Shown in pieces: positions 8,288 to 16,360 of a stretch of 64,000 bases of DNA. Position 1 is the first letter of the stretch, and each line of letters begins with the position of its first letter. Position numbers and translations under genes: made by a program. The stretch comes from Maritalea sp049801075 (GTDB taxonomy: Bacteria; Pseudomonadota; Alphaproteobacteria; Rhizobiales; Devosiaceae): the NCBI RefSeq assembly GCF_049801075.1, contig NZ_JBNAGG010000007.1:1-64000 (forward strand), read 5' to 3'. The notes below the pieces were generated by a model. The model had not been told where the DNA came from. It did not search any database and saw only the letters and a list, made by a program, of their open reading frames with translations.

Positions 8288-10819
8288 TTAAAAACCAGCG
8301 GACAGCCCAAACTTGGCGCTTAAAGCTTGATAGTTGGGGTCGCCGATGCCGTCATAAGCGATGCTTAGGTCGAAGGACTGATTGGCGTTGCCATTTAGAG
8401 TGAGGCCGAACTCGGTTTTGGCGCGTAATTGTTCGCCAATGGTGTTGGCCCCGTTTGCGGTGGCAGAGTCGAAGGTCCAAATTCCGTTGAGGGCGACATA
8501 TGGGGTCAGGTGCCATCCATTTTCTAAAGGCTGCGACCAAGCGAAGGTGGTGCCGAAGGTTAGGTCGCCTAATCGCGTTTCCTGTTCTGCAATGGTAAGG
8601 CCCAAATTGTTCACGAAAGCATCGGTGCGTTCATAGAAATAGTTCAGGCCAACATCTGGCCGCACGGTGAGCTGGTCCAATTCAACTTCGCCAAACAATG
8701 ACGCATTGAGCAGGCCACGTGTGGCGCCGAACTGATCTTCTGCCGTGCCGGCTGTTGAGATGTGGTTAAAGGAGCGGCCAATCTTTGCGGTGATGTCGAG
8801 ATAAAGATTTTCGCTGATTTCGCCCGTGTAGTAAGGCCCGACCATAAAGCCAAACCCGTTGGTGTAGCCAGTGCTACCCGTCAGGTTGGCGTGCGTGTAA
8901 TCTATTGAAGCACCAATGCCGATGATGCTGGTGGGGCTGAGCAGATAATCATAACCCATATGCAAAGTGGCAAAGTTGCCCGCATCAATATCGGTTTCGA
9001 AGCGGCTGAAAGTCGCTTCTGCCCATGCATCCCAATCTTGCCGTTGTTGACCAGTTTGGGCGGTTGGGTAATTAAGTTCAATCGCATCGCTGGCGACATT
9101 AACCGCCACAGGCATATGGCCAGCGTTTGGTGCTTGAAACCCGAATAAATTGAAACCGCCGGGTTGCGCTGCATTACCTTGAATTCTGCCCAGCCGACGG
9201 TTTTGGCGCGGTTGGTTGCTGATAATCTGGCGGGCACGGCCATCGATGAAGTTCTGCACTTGGGTAGATGTTTCGCCCGCGGCGTTATACATGTCGAGCG
9301 TACAAACAATGTTTTGGGCGGACACAAGATCAACCTCAATTTTATTGAGACTTGGGAGCACTTGGCCGTCGGTATTATCGCAGCTTGAGCTGGTTAAGAT
9401 AAAGCCTGCGGGTAGGGCATAGGCCACTGAATAGCTCCCAGATCGCACCTGCATCTGTCCTGTGCTACCACTGCCACCAGATACATTTATGGTTTGATTG
9501 AATGCCGGGGCAGATGAAGAGAGAGCCACATTGCCGTCATCGACCGAATTTACGCGCACTTCAAGTGAACCCGGCGGGATGTGGGTGACGACCACATCAA
9601 AGCTCTGGTCAGCGAAATTGCCTGCTATGTCTTCTGCGCGGTGGGTGATTGTTGTTGTGCCAACTGGGAAGGCGCTACCAGAAGCAAGTCCGCTGGTGCG
9701 CGTTATGGTGGGGCTGCCAACATTGTCTGTGGCAGTCGGTGTTGGGTAGGTCACAATCGCAGAGCTCTCATCAAAGGGAATATTGATGTTGATATTGCCT
9801 TGGGTTGAGGAGAACGTTGGAAGCTCAGCATCACCTACAATGACTGTAAATTGCTTTGTATCAGAGTTGCCCGCAGCATCTTCCGCGAAGACCGTGACCG
9901 TAGTGGTGCCGAGTGGGAATACATCGCCGGAATTCAAACCTGTCGTTGGGGACGTCGTGACTGTGGTCGCCACCGGGCCATCAACGGCATCCTCTGCGTT
10001 GAGCGGGAAGGTCACAATAGCTGTGTCCTTGCCGGGATCCGTTGCTTGAAAGATTTGTGTGGGAACATTTATAACCGGTGCCGTAAGGTCTCTTACACCA
10101 GATAGAACATTTGACGCATTGTTGGCGTTTCCAGCGAAATCATTTGCTCGACTGGCCGGTATGCTGATTGAATATGGCCCTTCGCCGGACAAAACCACAT
10201 TAGCCCAATAGGCCGCTTCGCTGCCACCAAAACCAGCGATAGAAGTAGCCGTGCCGCTCAACTGAATATCCGAAACATTAAAGTGAGTTACGGTCTCATC
10301 AAAGTCGATTTCTATGGGAATTGTTGAAGCATCAGTTGGCGAGGACAAAGAGGTCGATAGTGTCACGTCAGGCGGGTTAACATCATAATAGTAAGTTGAT
10401 TGCAAACCGTCGATCACCGTTACGTCTACCATTGAATTTCCCGCCAAATCGACGACCGAATGAGTGGGATTGACTTCCATTCTCACTATCCCATCAACTG
10501 TTTTGGTCGCAAAAGGGACGGTGCGGGTAAATAGATATACGCTGGGGGACAATTGTGTCACGGAGCCAGTCATGGAGTTCGAAAGCGCACCATATAGATA
10601 TGGTTTGCCGGTTCCCACATCCACACCGGTCACATCTTCCGTGAATGTTACTTTCCATGTGAACACATTATTTGTTGTATAGGGTGAAACCGGATCATGC
10701 AGCGTTATGGATTGAACCCTTGGCGGGGTTGTATCCTGTGCATTGGCTTGGATCGCAAATACATTTGATGCGAACAGAACTAAGAAGATTAAAGCTAAAG
10801 ATTGAAGTAGGCGTTTCAA
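8288..10819 (-). CDS. Autotransporter-type outer-membrane protein with HYR and Ig-like domains
   Basis: 843 residues. Signal peptide at 1-27 (hydrophobic ALIFLVLFA, cleavage near QANA-Q). Two Ig-like modules follow (DTTPPRVQSITL, then PPDVTLSTSLSSP), then two HYR modules between about 250 and 415, each with FP[LV]GTTT[VI] followed by AED.AGN. A linker leads to a C-terminal beta-barrel from about residue 595 (WDAWAEATFSRFE) with alternating aromatic strands, ending in GLSAGF; a terminal Phe is the usual outer-membrane signature. Passenger modules of this kind mediate adhesion. The start is TTG at 10819 behind GGGAA, because the next upstream in-frame codons run into a stop. Monocistronic. Confidence 0.85.
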   Translation of the reverse strand: MKRLLQSLALIFLVLFASNVFAIQANAQDTTPPRVQSITLHDPVSPYTTNNVFTWKVTFTEDVTGVDVGTGKPYLYGALSNSMTGSVTQLSPSVYLFTRTVPFATKTVDGIVRMEVNPTHSVVDLAGNSMVDVTVIDGLQSTYYYDVNPPDVTLSTSLSSPTDASTIPIEIDFDETVTHFNVSDIQLSGTATSIAGFGGSEAAYWANVVLSGEGPYSISIPASRANDFAGNANNASNVLSGVRDLTAPVINVPTQIFQATDPGKDTAIVTFPLNAEDAVDGPVATTVTTSPTTGLNSGDVFPLGTTTVTVFAEDAAGNSDTKQFTVIVGDAELPTFSSTQGNININIPFDESSAIVTYPTPTATDNVGSPTITRTSGLASGSAFPVGTTTITHRAEDIAGNFADQSFDVVVTHIPPGSLEVRVNSVDDGNVALSSSAPAFNQTINVSGGSGSTGQMQVRSGSYSVAYALPAGFILTSSSCDNTDGQVLPSLNKIEVDLVSAQNIVCTLDMYNAAGETSTQVQNFIDGRARQIISNQPRQNRRLGRIQGNAAQPGGFNLFGFQAPNAGHMPVAVNVASDAIELNYPTAQTGQQRQDWDAWAEATFSRFETDIDAGNFATLHMGYDYLLSPTSIIGIGASIDYTHANLTGSTGYTNGFGFMVGPYYTGEISENLYLDITAKIGRSFNHISTAGTAEDQFGATRGLLNASLFGEVELDQLTVRPDVGLNYFYERTDAFVNNLGLTIAEQETRLGDLTFGTTFAWSQPLENGWHLTPYVALNGIWTFDSATANGANTIGEQLRAKTEFGLTLNGNANQSFDLSIAYDGIGDPNYQALSAKFGLSAGF

Positions 10820-10928
10820 AATTTGTTCCCATCACCGTGCACAGTCAAAAATCAAAAAAGCAGCCGAAATTGCTTTGAGAAATTGGCTTGTGAGGTGAGG
10901 TGTTCCATGCCTGCTAAACTGCAACAAT

Positions 10929-10939
10929 CCCCATTTGGG
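10929..10939. promoter_or_regulatory. CCCATTTGGG inverted repeat upstream of the autotransporter gene
   Basis: CCCA-TT-TGGG (10930-10939, preceded by one more C) lies 110 bp upstream of the TTG start. It has the same centre as the palindromes at 4337 and 29118. Candidate regulatory site only. Confidence 0.3.
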
Positions 10940-11017
10940 ACCAATTTGTATCGAATTTAAAAATAGCGTGTGAGGGGACGGTTTCCATAGCGTTTGGCAA
11001 CCAACCTATTGCCGAAA

Positions 11018-12694
11018 CTAACTGTTAGCGAAAAGACAGCCGCGACGGTCAGCCTTGGGCGGTGCAAAGCTCTGGGTTGGCGGATCAAGTGCGAGCGGAA
11101 ACATCCGGTCCCATTCGGCAACCATCATATGGTGGCCCATATCCGGCAAAATGTGCAGAGTTGCATTTGGGAGTTGCGCCGCCAAAAATTGTGCGCCTTC
11201 AAGTGGCGCGTTGATATCTGCATCGCCATGAAACAATTTGATCGGCACATTAATGGCCGCGAGATCATAGGTGACTGGCGCGGCATGGAGCTTGATCTCT
11301 TCTATGAAGTTGCCAACTTCCTCCTTATCAAAATTGTCCATCAAACGGCGTGACCGTTCGAGAAAAAGCGGGCAGGTAAATATGGCGCGCTCATGTGCGC
11401 ATTTGGCCACTTGCGCGCTTTTCGCGTTAAACCTGTCAATATCGTTGCGCATGGAACGGGCGAGCAACGGCATAATGCGATCGAGCATTTGCGGCCATTT
11501 GCGGGCCACCACATGAATGAGGTGGTAGGAAAAATCCATCTCCCGCCAGTTTGGATGTTTATATTCGGGGCAGCTGGCGGAAACCAGCATGAGCCGAGAA
11601 AACAAGTCTGGACGCGCATGGGCTAAGCCAAGCGCCGTGCTTGCACCATAACCATGGGACAGGATGGGCAAATCGCTTACCCCCAGTTCCTCAAACAAAA
11701 GCGCCAGATCATCGCCAAATTGCGCGAATGTTTGCCACACTGCACCTTGTTTTGGTTTTGAACTGTAGGCTTGGCAATTTGCGATTAAACGGATGTTTTT
11801 TGCCTTGAGAACGGCGTTCACCTCGTCAACACCGCCAATACAGTCCAGCGTGCCGCCACGAATACCGTCAATGTAAAAGATGGGGCGTCCCGTTTCTGGA
11901 CCGAGAGTGAAATAGCGGAAGGGGTGGCCATTGGACAAAATATTCAGGCGGCGTGGCGCACTGATTGGGCCTGTGTTTGATTTGGCCGTTGGCAGCATCA
12001 TAAGCGGATGCAACAACAAGGCGCGGATCAATTTTGCCTGCGTGCCATACCCAGATTTTGAATAAATTGATTTAAGATATTTCCGGCTGGTCTCATAAGT
12101 AATGTCGCATTCTTTTGCGGCCTGACGTAAATCAGTGCTGTGCAAAAACCGGCCAAGCAATTGGCGCTCTGCTCGGGTCAATTCATGCTGGGTGCTAAAT
12201 TGATCAACAACCAACCCCAAATCGACATCGCGGGTGAGCAATATTTGCGCATCAGCGTGGGACATGCCCATTTGGGTGGCCAACGCTTTTGGCACCAACA
12301 CATAGACACGCGAATGGTCATTATGGCTTTCCACCCAGCTATCGACAGTGCCTTTGGCTTCGCATTGCGCAAGCCTTGTGCGCAACGCACGATCGATTTT
12401 CGCGCCAACTGCGCCTGCCGTATTATGCGTGACGACGCCAGCATGGTCGATAAGGCAAATTTCTGGCCCTGTGTGCCGCAATGTATCTTGCACGGGCTCT
12501 GTTGAACTGTTCATTTGCACATGAAGAGCGTCGGCCCGATCAAAATGATCCATTAATTCTGCGGCTGACACGTCGTGCACGGTTTCAAGCGGCGTCACGT
12601 GATCAGCTAAGCCCAAGAGCAATTCGGGCCATGTGCCACCATCCACCAGTGATTGATAAATTCCGTGAACAAGATCAGACGGCGCTTGGCGCAT
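11018..12694 (-). CDS. LuxR-type HTH regulator fused to an alpha/beta-hydrolase domain (paralog 2)
   Basis: 558 residues from the ATG at 12694; a GTG at 12766 would add 24. The ATG is preferred because LVHGIYQSLVD then aligns with the start of paralog 1. A sensor-like N-terminal part (GPEICLIDHAGVV near 77) is followed by a LuxR/GerE helix-turn-helix at about 171-225 (LTRAERQLLGRF, then ETSRKYLKSIYSK). The alpha/beta-hydrolase fold runs from 258 to the end. The acid HGDAD (Asp493) and His521 in DMGHH are kept. The nucleophile elbow reads SHGYG, with Gly348 where Ser is expected, and the oxyanion HG is DG. Catalysis therefore looks lost, in a different way from paralog 1. A 14-bp palindrome lies upstream. 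Confidence 0.85.
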   Translation of the reverse strand: MRQAPSDLVHGIYQSLVDGGTWPELLLGLADHVTPLETVHDVSAAELMDHFDRADALHVQMNSSTEPVQDTLRHTGPEICLIDHAGVVTHNTAGAVGAKIDRALRTRLAQCEAKGTVDSWVESHNDHSRVYVLVPKALATQMGMSHADAQILLTRDVDLGLVVDQFSTQHELTRAERQLLGRFLHSTDLRQAAKECDITYETSRKYLKSIYSKSGYGTQAKLIRALLLHPLMMLPTAKSNTGPISAPRRLNILSNGHPFRYFTLGPETGRPIFYIDGIRGGTLDCIGGVDEVNAVLKAKNIRLIANCQAYSSKPKQGAVWQTFAQFGDDLALLFEELGVSDLPILSHGYGASTALGLAHARPDLFSRLMLVSASCPEYKHPNWREMDFSYHLIHVVARKWPQMLDRIMPLLARSMRNDIDRFNAKSAQVAKCAHERAIFTCPLFLERSRRLMDNFDKEEVGNFIEEIKLHAAPVTYDLAAINVPIKLFHGDADINAPLEGAQFLAAQLPNATLHILPDMGHHMMVAEWDRMFPLALDPPTQSFAPPKADRRGCLFANS

Positions 12695-12782
12695 ATGGAT
12701 AAAGTAACCTTGAAAGATGTGAGATATTTCGACAGATAGGCCCGACCCATTGGCCGAGTTTTTCACAACCTAGCCAAGAGCC

Positions 12783-12796
12783 GTTAAGGCCTTAAC
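12783..12796. promoter_or_regulatory. 14-bp perfect palindrome upstream of paralog 2
   Basis: GTTAAGGCCTTAAC is perfectly self-complementary and lies 89 bp before the ATG at 12694 (17 bp before the alternative GTG). It is 54 bp past the glpD stop, but on that strand it is not followed by a T tract, so an operator is more likely than a terminator. It could be the binding site of the LuxR domain encoded just downstream; that is inference. Confidence 0.4.
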
Positions 12797-12849
12797 AAAA
12801 GAACACAAAAATTTCGATCAAAATATGAGGTTTTGAGGGCAGGCGATCA

Positions 12850-14427
12850 TTATGCGCGTTTTGACACGATATAATTTTCGATTTTCTGCACCTCTTCATC
12901 GGTGGTGCGCAAACCCATTTTTGTGCGGCGCCACAAATAGTCTTCGGCGGTTTGCACCCACTCTTTGTCCACTGCCCAATCTAGTTCACAGCCATAAATG
13001 CCATGGCCAAATGCCTCGCCAGCGTCAATTTCATCCGTCACATGTTCAAAAATATGGAACACATCCGTGCCATAGGCTTTGACCAGACGCCGCGCTGTTT
13101 TCTCATCGAGAAATGGGCTGTTGGTCAAAAGTCTTTCGATCAATTGGTCGCGGCCATCATGAGGGAAGTCACCGCCGGGCAGGGGAACGCGCTTAGTCCA
13201 TTCCTCTTTCAGGTGCGGAAAGAAATGTGCGCATTTGGCAATGGCGGATTCTGCCAAGCGTCTATAGGTCGTGATTTTACCGCCAAAGATGTTGAGCGCT
13301 GGCGCATCGGCACTTTCATTCAGTTTAAGCACATATTCGCGCGTGGCCGCTGTGCTGGAGCTGGCATGATCATCATAGAGCGGGCGTACGCCAGAGTAGG
13401 TCCACACAATATCGTCGCGGGTTACTGGTTTTTCAAAATAGTTCGAAGCGAACTTGCACAGATAGTCCTGTTCTTTTGGCGTGCATTCTGGCGTGACAGA
13501 CAAGTCCTCGTGGTCTTCATCGGTGGTGCCGATCAAGGTGTAATCTTCTTCATAAGGGATGGCGAAAATAATCCGCCCATCTTCCCCTTGGAAGAAATAG
13601 GCCTTGTCGTGATCATATAGTTTTTTCGTAACAATATGGCTGCCGCGCACCAAACGCACCCCTTCATTTGTGCGCATGTCGGCCACATTATGGATAATGT
13701 TTTCTGCCCACGGACCGCTGGCATTGATCAGCATTTTGGCCTGATATGTGCGCGTCTCACCACTATTTTGATCTTTAGTGGTCACGGTCCAAATGCCACC
13801 TGACGATGTGGCGCTGATGACTTTGGTGCGGGTCATAATATTGCCGCCGCGCGATTGAGCGTCGCGGGCATTGAGCACCACCAAGCGCGAATCTTCCACC
13901 CAACAATCAGAATATTCATAGGCGGTTTTATATTTGGGTTTGAGCGGGGTTCCCTCTTTAACCCGATCGAGCTTAAGGGTTTTGGTGACCGGTAAGATTT
14001 TGCGGCCGCCCATATTGTCATACATGAATAGACCCAACCGCAGCAGCCAACCGGGACGTTGGCCCTTGCGCCAAGGCATGATGGTTGAAAGCAATTTGGA
14101 GGTTGGCGTTTCTGACTCAAACCGCATATCCGGATGGTAAGGCAGTACAAAGCGCATCGGCCATGAAATATGCGGCATCGCAACCAAAAGATTTTCACGC
14201 TCGAGCAAGGCTTCATGCACCAACCGAATTTCAAAATATTCCAGATAGCGCAAGCCGCCATGAAACAATTTAGTGGAGGCTGAGGACGTGGCGGACGCCA
14301 AATCATTCATCTCCGCCAAGGCGACAGAAAGGCCGCGCCCCGCTGCATCGCGGGCAATGCCGCAGCCATTAATGCCGCCGCCAATTACGAACATGTCATA
14401 CGGCTTGTTGGAATATTGCTCGGTCAT
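12850..14427 (-). CDS. glpD: Aerobic glycerol-3-phosphate dehydrogenase
   Basis: 525 residues, normal length. It oxidises sn-glycerol-3-phosphate to dihydroxyacetone phosphate with FAD at the inner membrane and feeds electrons to quinone. The N-terminal FAD site FVIGGGINGCGIARDAAGRG is clear, followed by SSASTKLFHGGLRYLE, a GlpD signature. The C-terminal DAO-type domain carries GVRPLYDD and GGKITTYRRLAE. ATG follows AGGATAGG. It begins 3 bp after the glpR stop and so forms a glpR-glpD operon. No glycerol kinase or facilitator is in the window. Confidence 0.97.
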   Translation of the reverse strand: MTEQYSNKPYDMFVIGGGINGCGIARDAAGRGLSVALAEMNDLASATSSASTKLFHGGLRYLEYFEIRLVHEALLERENLLVAMPHISWPMRFVLPYHPDMRFESETPTSKLLSTIMPWRKGQRPGWLLRLGLFMYDNMGGRKILPVTKTLKLDRVKEGTPLKPKYKTAYEYSDCWVEDSRLVVLNARDAQSRGGNIMTRTKVISATSSGGIWTVTTKDQNSGETRTYQAKMLINASGPWAENIIHNVADMRTNEGVRLVRGSHIVTKKLYDHDKAYFFQGEDGRIIFAIPYEEDYTLIGTTDEDHEDLSVTPECTPKEQDYLCKFASNYFEKPVTRDDIVWTYSGVRPLYDDHASSSTAATREYVLKLNESADAPALNIFGGKITTYRRLAESAIAKCAHFFPHLKEEWTKRVPLPGGDFPHDGRDQLIERLLTNSPFLDEKTARRLVKAYGTDVFHIFEHVTDEIDAGEAFGHGIYGCELDWAVDKEWVQTAEDYLWRRTKMGLRTTDEEVQKIENYIVSKRA

Positions 14428-14430
14428 AAC

Positions 14431-15192
14431 CTATCCTGCACTTATTATTTGGGTGCCCGCTGCTTCCGCCGCCTGCGCAAAGGCTGCCGAAGGGGCACCA
14501 TCCATCACGATAAAATCTAACTCGCCAATATCGGCAATCCGCACCGGCGCGTTGATTTCAAATTTAGATTGATCCACCACCAAAATGCGGGTGCGGGCAT
14601 TGCGCAAAATGGCGCGCGCCACCGCCACTTCGCGGGCATCAAAATCAAGAATTGCCCCATCATCATCGATGGAAGATGCGCCAATCACCGCATAGTCGGC
14701 CTTGTAGCGAGAGATGAACTCAACTGCGTCGTCGCCCACCACGGCCCCATCGCTTTGGCGCACCATGCCACCCACCTGCACAAGGCTGGCCAGCGGCGCA
14801 GCCGAGAGCAGACCAATAATGTTGATATTGTTGGTGATCACCCGCAAATCTTTATGCTTGGTCAGGGCGCTGGCCACCTGTTCTGTGGTGGTGCCAATGT
14901 TTAAAATGACCGAGCACGCATCGGGGATGAGCTCTGCCGCCTTGCGCCCAATTGCGCTTTTTGCAGCGATGTTGTTCATGCGCCGCGCTTCGTAGCTTAA
15001 TGACGCGGTGGAGGCCAAGCGGCGCGCGCCGCCATGCATACGGGTGGCCAAACCGCGTTGACACAATGTGGCCAAGTCGCGCCGCACCGTCTGCTCGGTC
15101 ACGTCAAAAAACCGCGCCAGACTGATGACATCAACCTGCCCGTCGCGGTTCAATAAATCCAAGATGTGATCCACCCGATTGGGCTGAGCCAT
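14431..15192 (-). CDS. glpR: DeoR-family repressor, GlpR type
   Basis: 253 residues from the ATG at 15192, chosen because GAAGGAA stands upstream and MAQPNRVDHILDLL is the usual DeoR beginning; an in-frame ATG 27 codons earlier has no support. The N-terminal helix-turn-helix includes VISLARFFDVTEQTVRRDL. The sugar-phosphate sensing domain follows, with LNIGTTTEQVA (phosphate-binding loop) and YADYAVIGASSID-like DeoR signatures. It is expected to repress glpD and itself, and to release DNA on binding glycerol-3-phosphate. Two palindromes in front of the gene fit autoregulation. Confidence 0.93.
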   Translation of the reverse strand: MAQPNRVDHILDLLNRDGQVDVISLARFFDVTEQTVRRDLATLCQRGLATRMHGGARRLASTASLSYEARRMNNIAAKSAIGRKAAELIPDACSVILNIGTTTEQVASALTKHKDLRVITNNINIIGLLSAAPLASLVQVGGMVRQSDGAVVGDDAVEFISRYKADYAVIGASSIDDDGAILDFDAREVAVARAILRNARTRILVVDQSKFEINAPVRIADIGELDFIVMDGAPSAAFAQAAEAAGTQIISAG

Positions 15193-15223
15193 GACGCAAT
15201 TCCTTCGTTCCGCGCAACCTACA

Positions 15224-15239
15224 ATGTTCGAACGAACAT
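15224..15239. promoter_or_regulatory. Operator-like inverted repeat 1 before glpR
   Basis: ATGTTCG-AA-CGAACAT, two perfect 7-bp arms with a 2-bp spacer, 32 bp upstream of the glpR start. TGTTCG/CGAACA half-sites are the kind known for GlpR operators, so autoregulation of glpR-glpD is likely. Confidence 0.75.
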
Positions 15240-15254
15240 GTAAATCGACAAAAC

Positions 15255-15271
15255 GAACATAAATTATGTTC
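15255..15271. promoter_or_regulatory. Operator-like inverted repeat 2 before glpR
   Basis: GAACATAA-A-TTATGTTC, two perfect 8-bp arms with a 1-bp centre, 15 bp beyond the first site. It shares the GAACAT/ATGTTC half-site with it. Two tandem sites would allow cooperative binding. The neighbouring gene ends at 15301, so this may also hold the glpR promoter. Confidence 0.7.
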
Positions 15272-15300
15272 AAAATTTAAGAATAGCTGTGCGTTCGCGC

Positions 15301-15621
15301 CTATCCTGCGTCGCAAATATAGCGATCATAAACATAGCCAACATCTGGATTGGCATTAAACATATCTGCCACCCCAAACATCGGCACCACTTCGCGCCAG
15401 CCATTTTCCGATTGTGGCTCCATGCTCCACATATAGGTGCCGGGGCCGAGGCGCGCGATCTCTTCGCAGCTGCTGTTGCCACAGGTGCGGAAGCTCAAAT
15501 AATTGTCGCCATTTGGATCCAGCCCACACACGCGATAAAGCTCGCCCGTATAGGCATTTGCTGCACTGGCGGCAAAGGCCACGCCTAGCGCAAGGTTTAA
15601 CCCAAGGATCAGTTTTTTCAT
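15301..15621 (-). CDS. Small exported cysteine-containing protein
   Basis: 106 residues from the ATG at 15621. MKKLILGLNLALGVAFAASAANA is a clean signal peptide, and GAAGG lies about 12 bases upstream; longer in-frame starts lack support. The mature part is about 83 residues with five cysteines (in RVCG, RTCGNSSCEE and RYICDAG), so disulfides in the periplasm are plausible. The pattern LYRVCGLDPNGDNYLSFRT is reminiscent of short SH3-like secreted domains. No function can be assigned. It lies 100 bp downstream of the isochorismatase-like gene, with a hairpin between them. Confidence 0.75.
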   Translation of the reverse strand: MKKLILGLNLALGVAFAASAANAYTGELYRVCGLDPNGDNYLSFRTCGNSSCEEIARLGPGTYMWSMEPQSENGWREVVPMFGVADMFNANPDVGYVYDRYICDAG

Positions 15622-15663
15622 AATTGGTGCGCCTTCATTATACGATTCATAGCCGATAGAGTG

Positions 15664-15683
15664 CCGGGCGTGAGGCCGCCCGG
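15664..15683 (-). terminator. GC-rich hairpin downstream of the hydrolase operon
   Basis: CCGGGCG / CGCCCGG with a 6-base loop, about 40 bp past the stop of the isochorismatase-like gene. There is no T tract, so termination is possible but weakly supported. Confidence 0.4.
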
Positions 15684-15721
15684 TCAATGAGCAATTTTGA
15701 CAATGAAGGCTGAGAAATGCC

Positions 15722-16360
15722 TTAGCCGATTTCGGCCAACAACTCATCCGTCGTCACCTGTCGGCAATAGCCTTTAATGGTGTTCAACGAATTGTCGTGG
15801 CGGGCCTGGCTATAAGTGGCGCAGGCGTCTGTCACTTGAGTGACCAAATAACCCAAATCGCACGCATCGCGGATGGCGCTCTCCACGCATTGATCGGTGA
15901 TGATGCCGGAGATTACCAATTGCTTTACGCCCAGATTGCGCAACACATAATCAATGTGGGTCGACACAAATACGGATGATGATGATTTGGGGAACACAAT
16001 CTCATCGTCCGTTGGCTCAAGCTCATCAATCACTTTGCCATCCCATGAGCCTTTTGGCACGTTGAACCCGGTGATTTTATAATCCAGTGACCGATCGCGG
16101 CCATCAAGGGTGAGGCTTTCAATAGTGGTGTATAGCACTTCCATTTTCTTAGCGCGGAAGGCTTTTTGCAGCTTTCGCATATTGGGCACAACCCGTTGCT
16201 GCATTTGCTCAAAGAACCAGCCATAGTCTTTTTCAAAGGCGGCATCGCTCAAATCTTTGAACTCGCCCCCGTCGCGCTTGGCAGCAAAGTTCTGCACATC
16301 GATGAACAACAGGCCAGATTGTTGCGGTTCGAGCGGAATATCACGGGAAAGTGGGGTCAT
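15722..16360 (-). CDS. Isochorismatase-family cysteine hydrolase
   Basis: 212 residues. The three catalytic elements of the family are visible: Asp in LLFIDVQNF (near 21), Lys in VFPKSSSSVF (near 122) and Cys in ITDQCVESA (near 158). Members cleave amide, carbamoyl or vinyl-ether bonds in the cytosol (for example N-carbamoyl amino acids, nicotinamide, isochorismate). The ATG overlaps the stop of the upstream amidohydrolase-like gene by 4 bp (ATGA), so the two are translationally coupled and probably act on one substrate. The specific substrate cannot be read from the sequence. Confidence 0.88.
   Translation of the reverse strand: MTPLSRDIPLEPQQSGLLFIDVQNFAAKRDGGEFKDLSDAAFEKDYGWFFEQMQQRVVPNMRKLQKAFRAKKMEVLYTTIESLTLDGRDRSLDYKITGFNVPKGSWDGKVIDELEPTDDEIVFPKSSSSVFVSTHIDYVLRNLGVKQLVISGIITDQCVESAIRDACDLGYLVTQVTDACATYSQARHDNSLNTIKGYCRQVTTDELLAEIG

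Noticed and set aside
12783..12796. Terminator after glpD
   Set aside because: The palindrome is not followed by T residues on the glpD strand and suits an operator of the next gene better.
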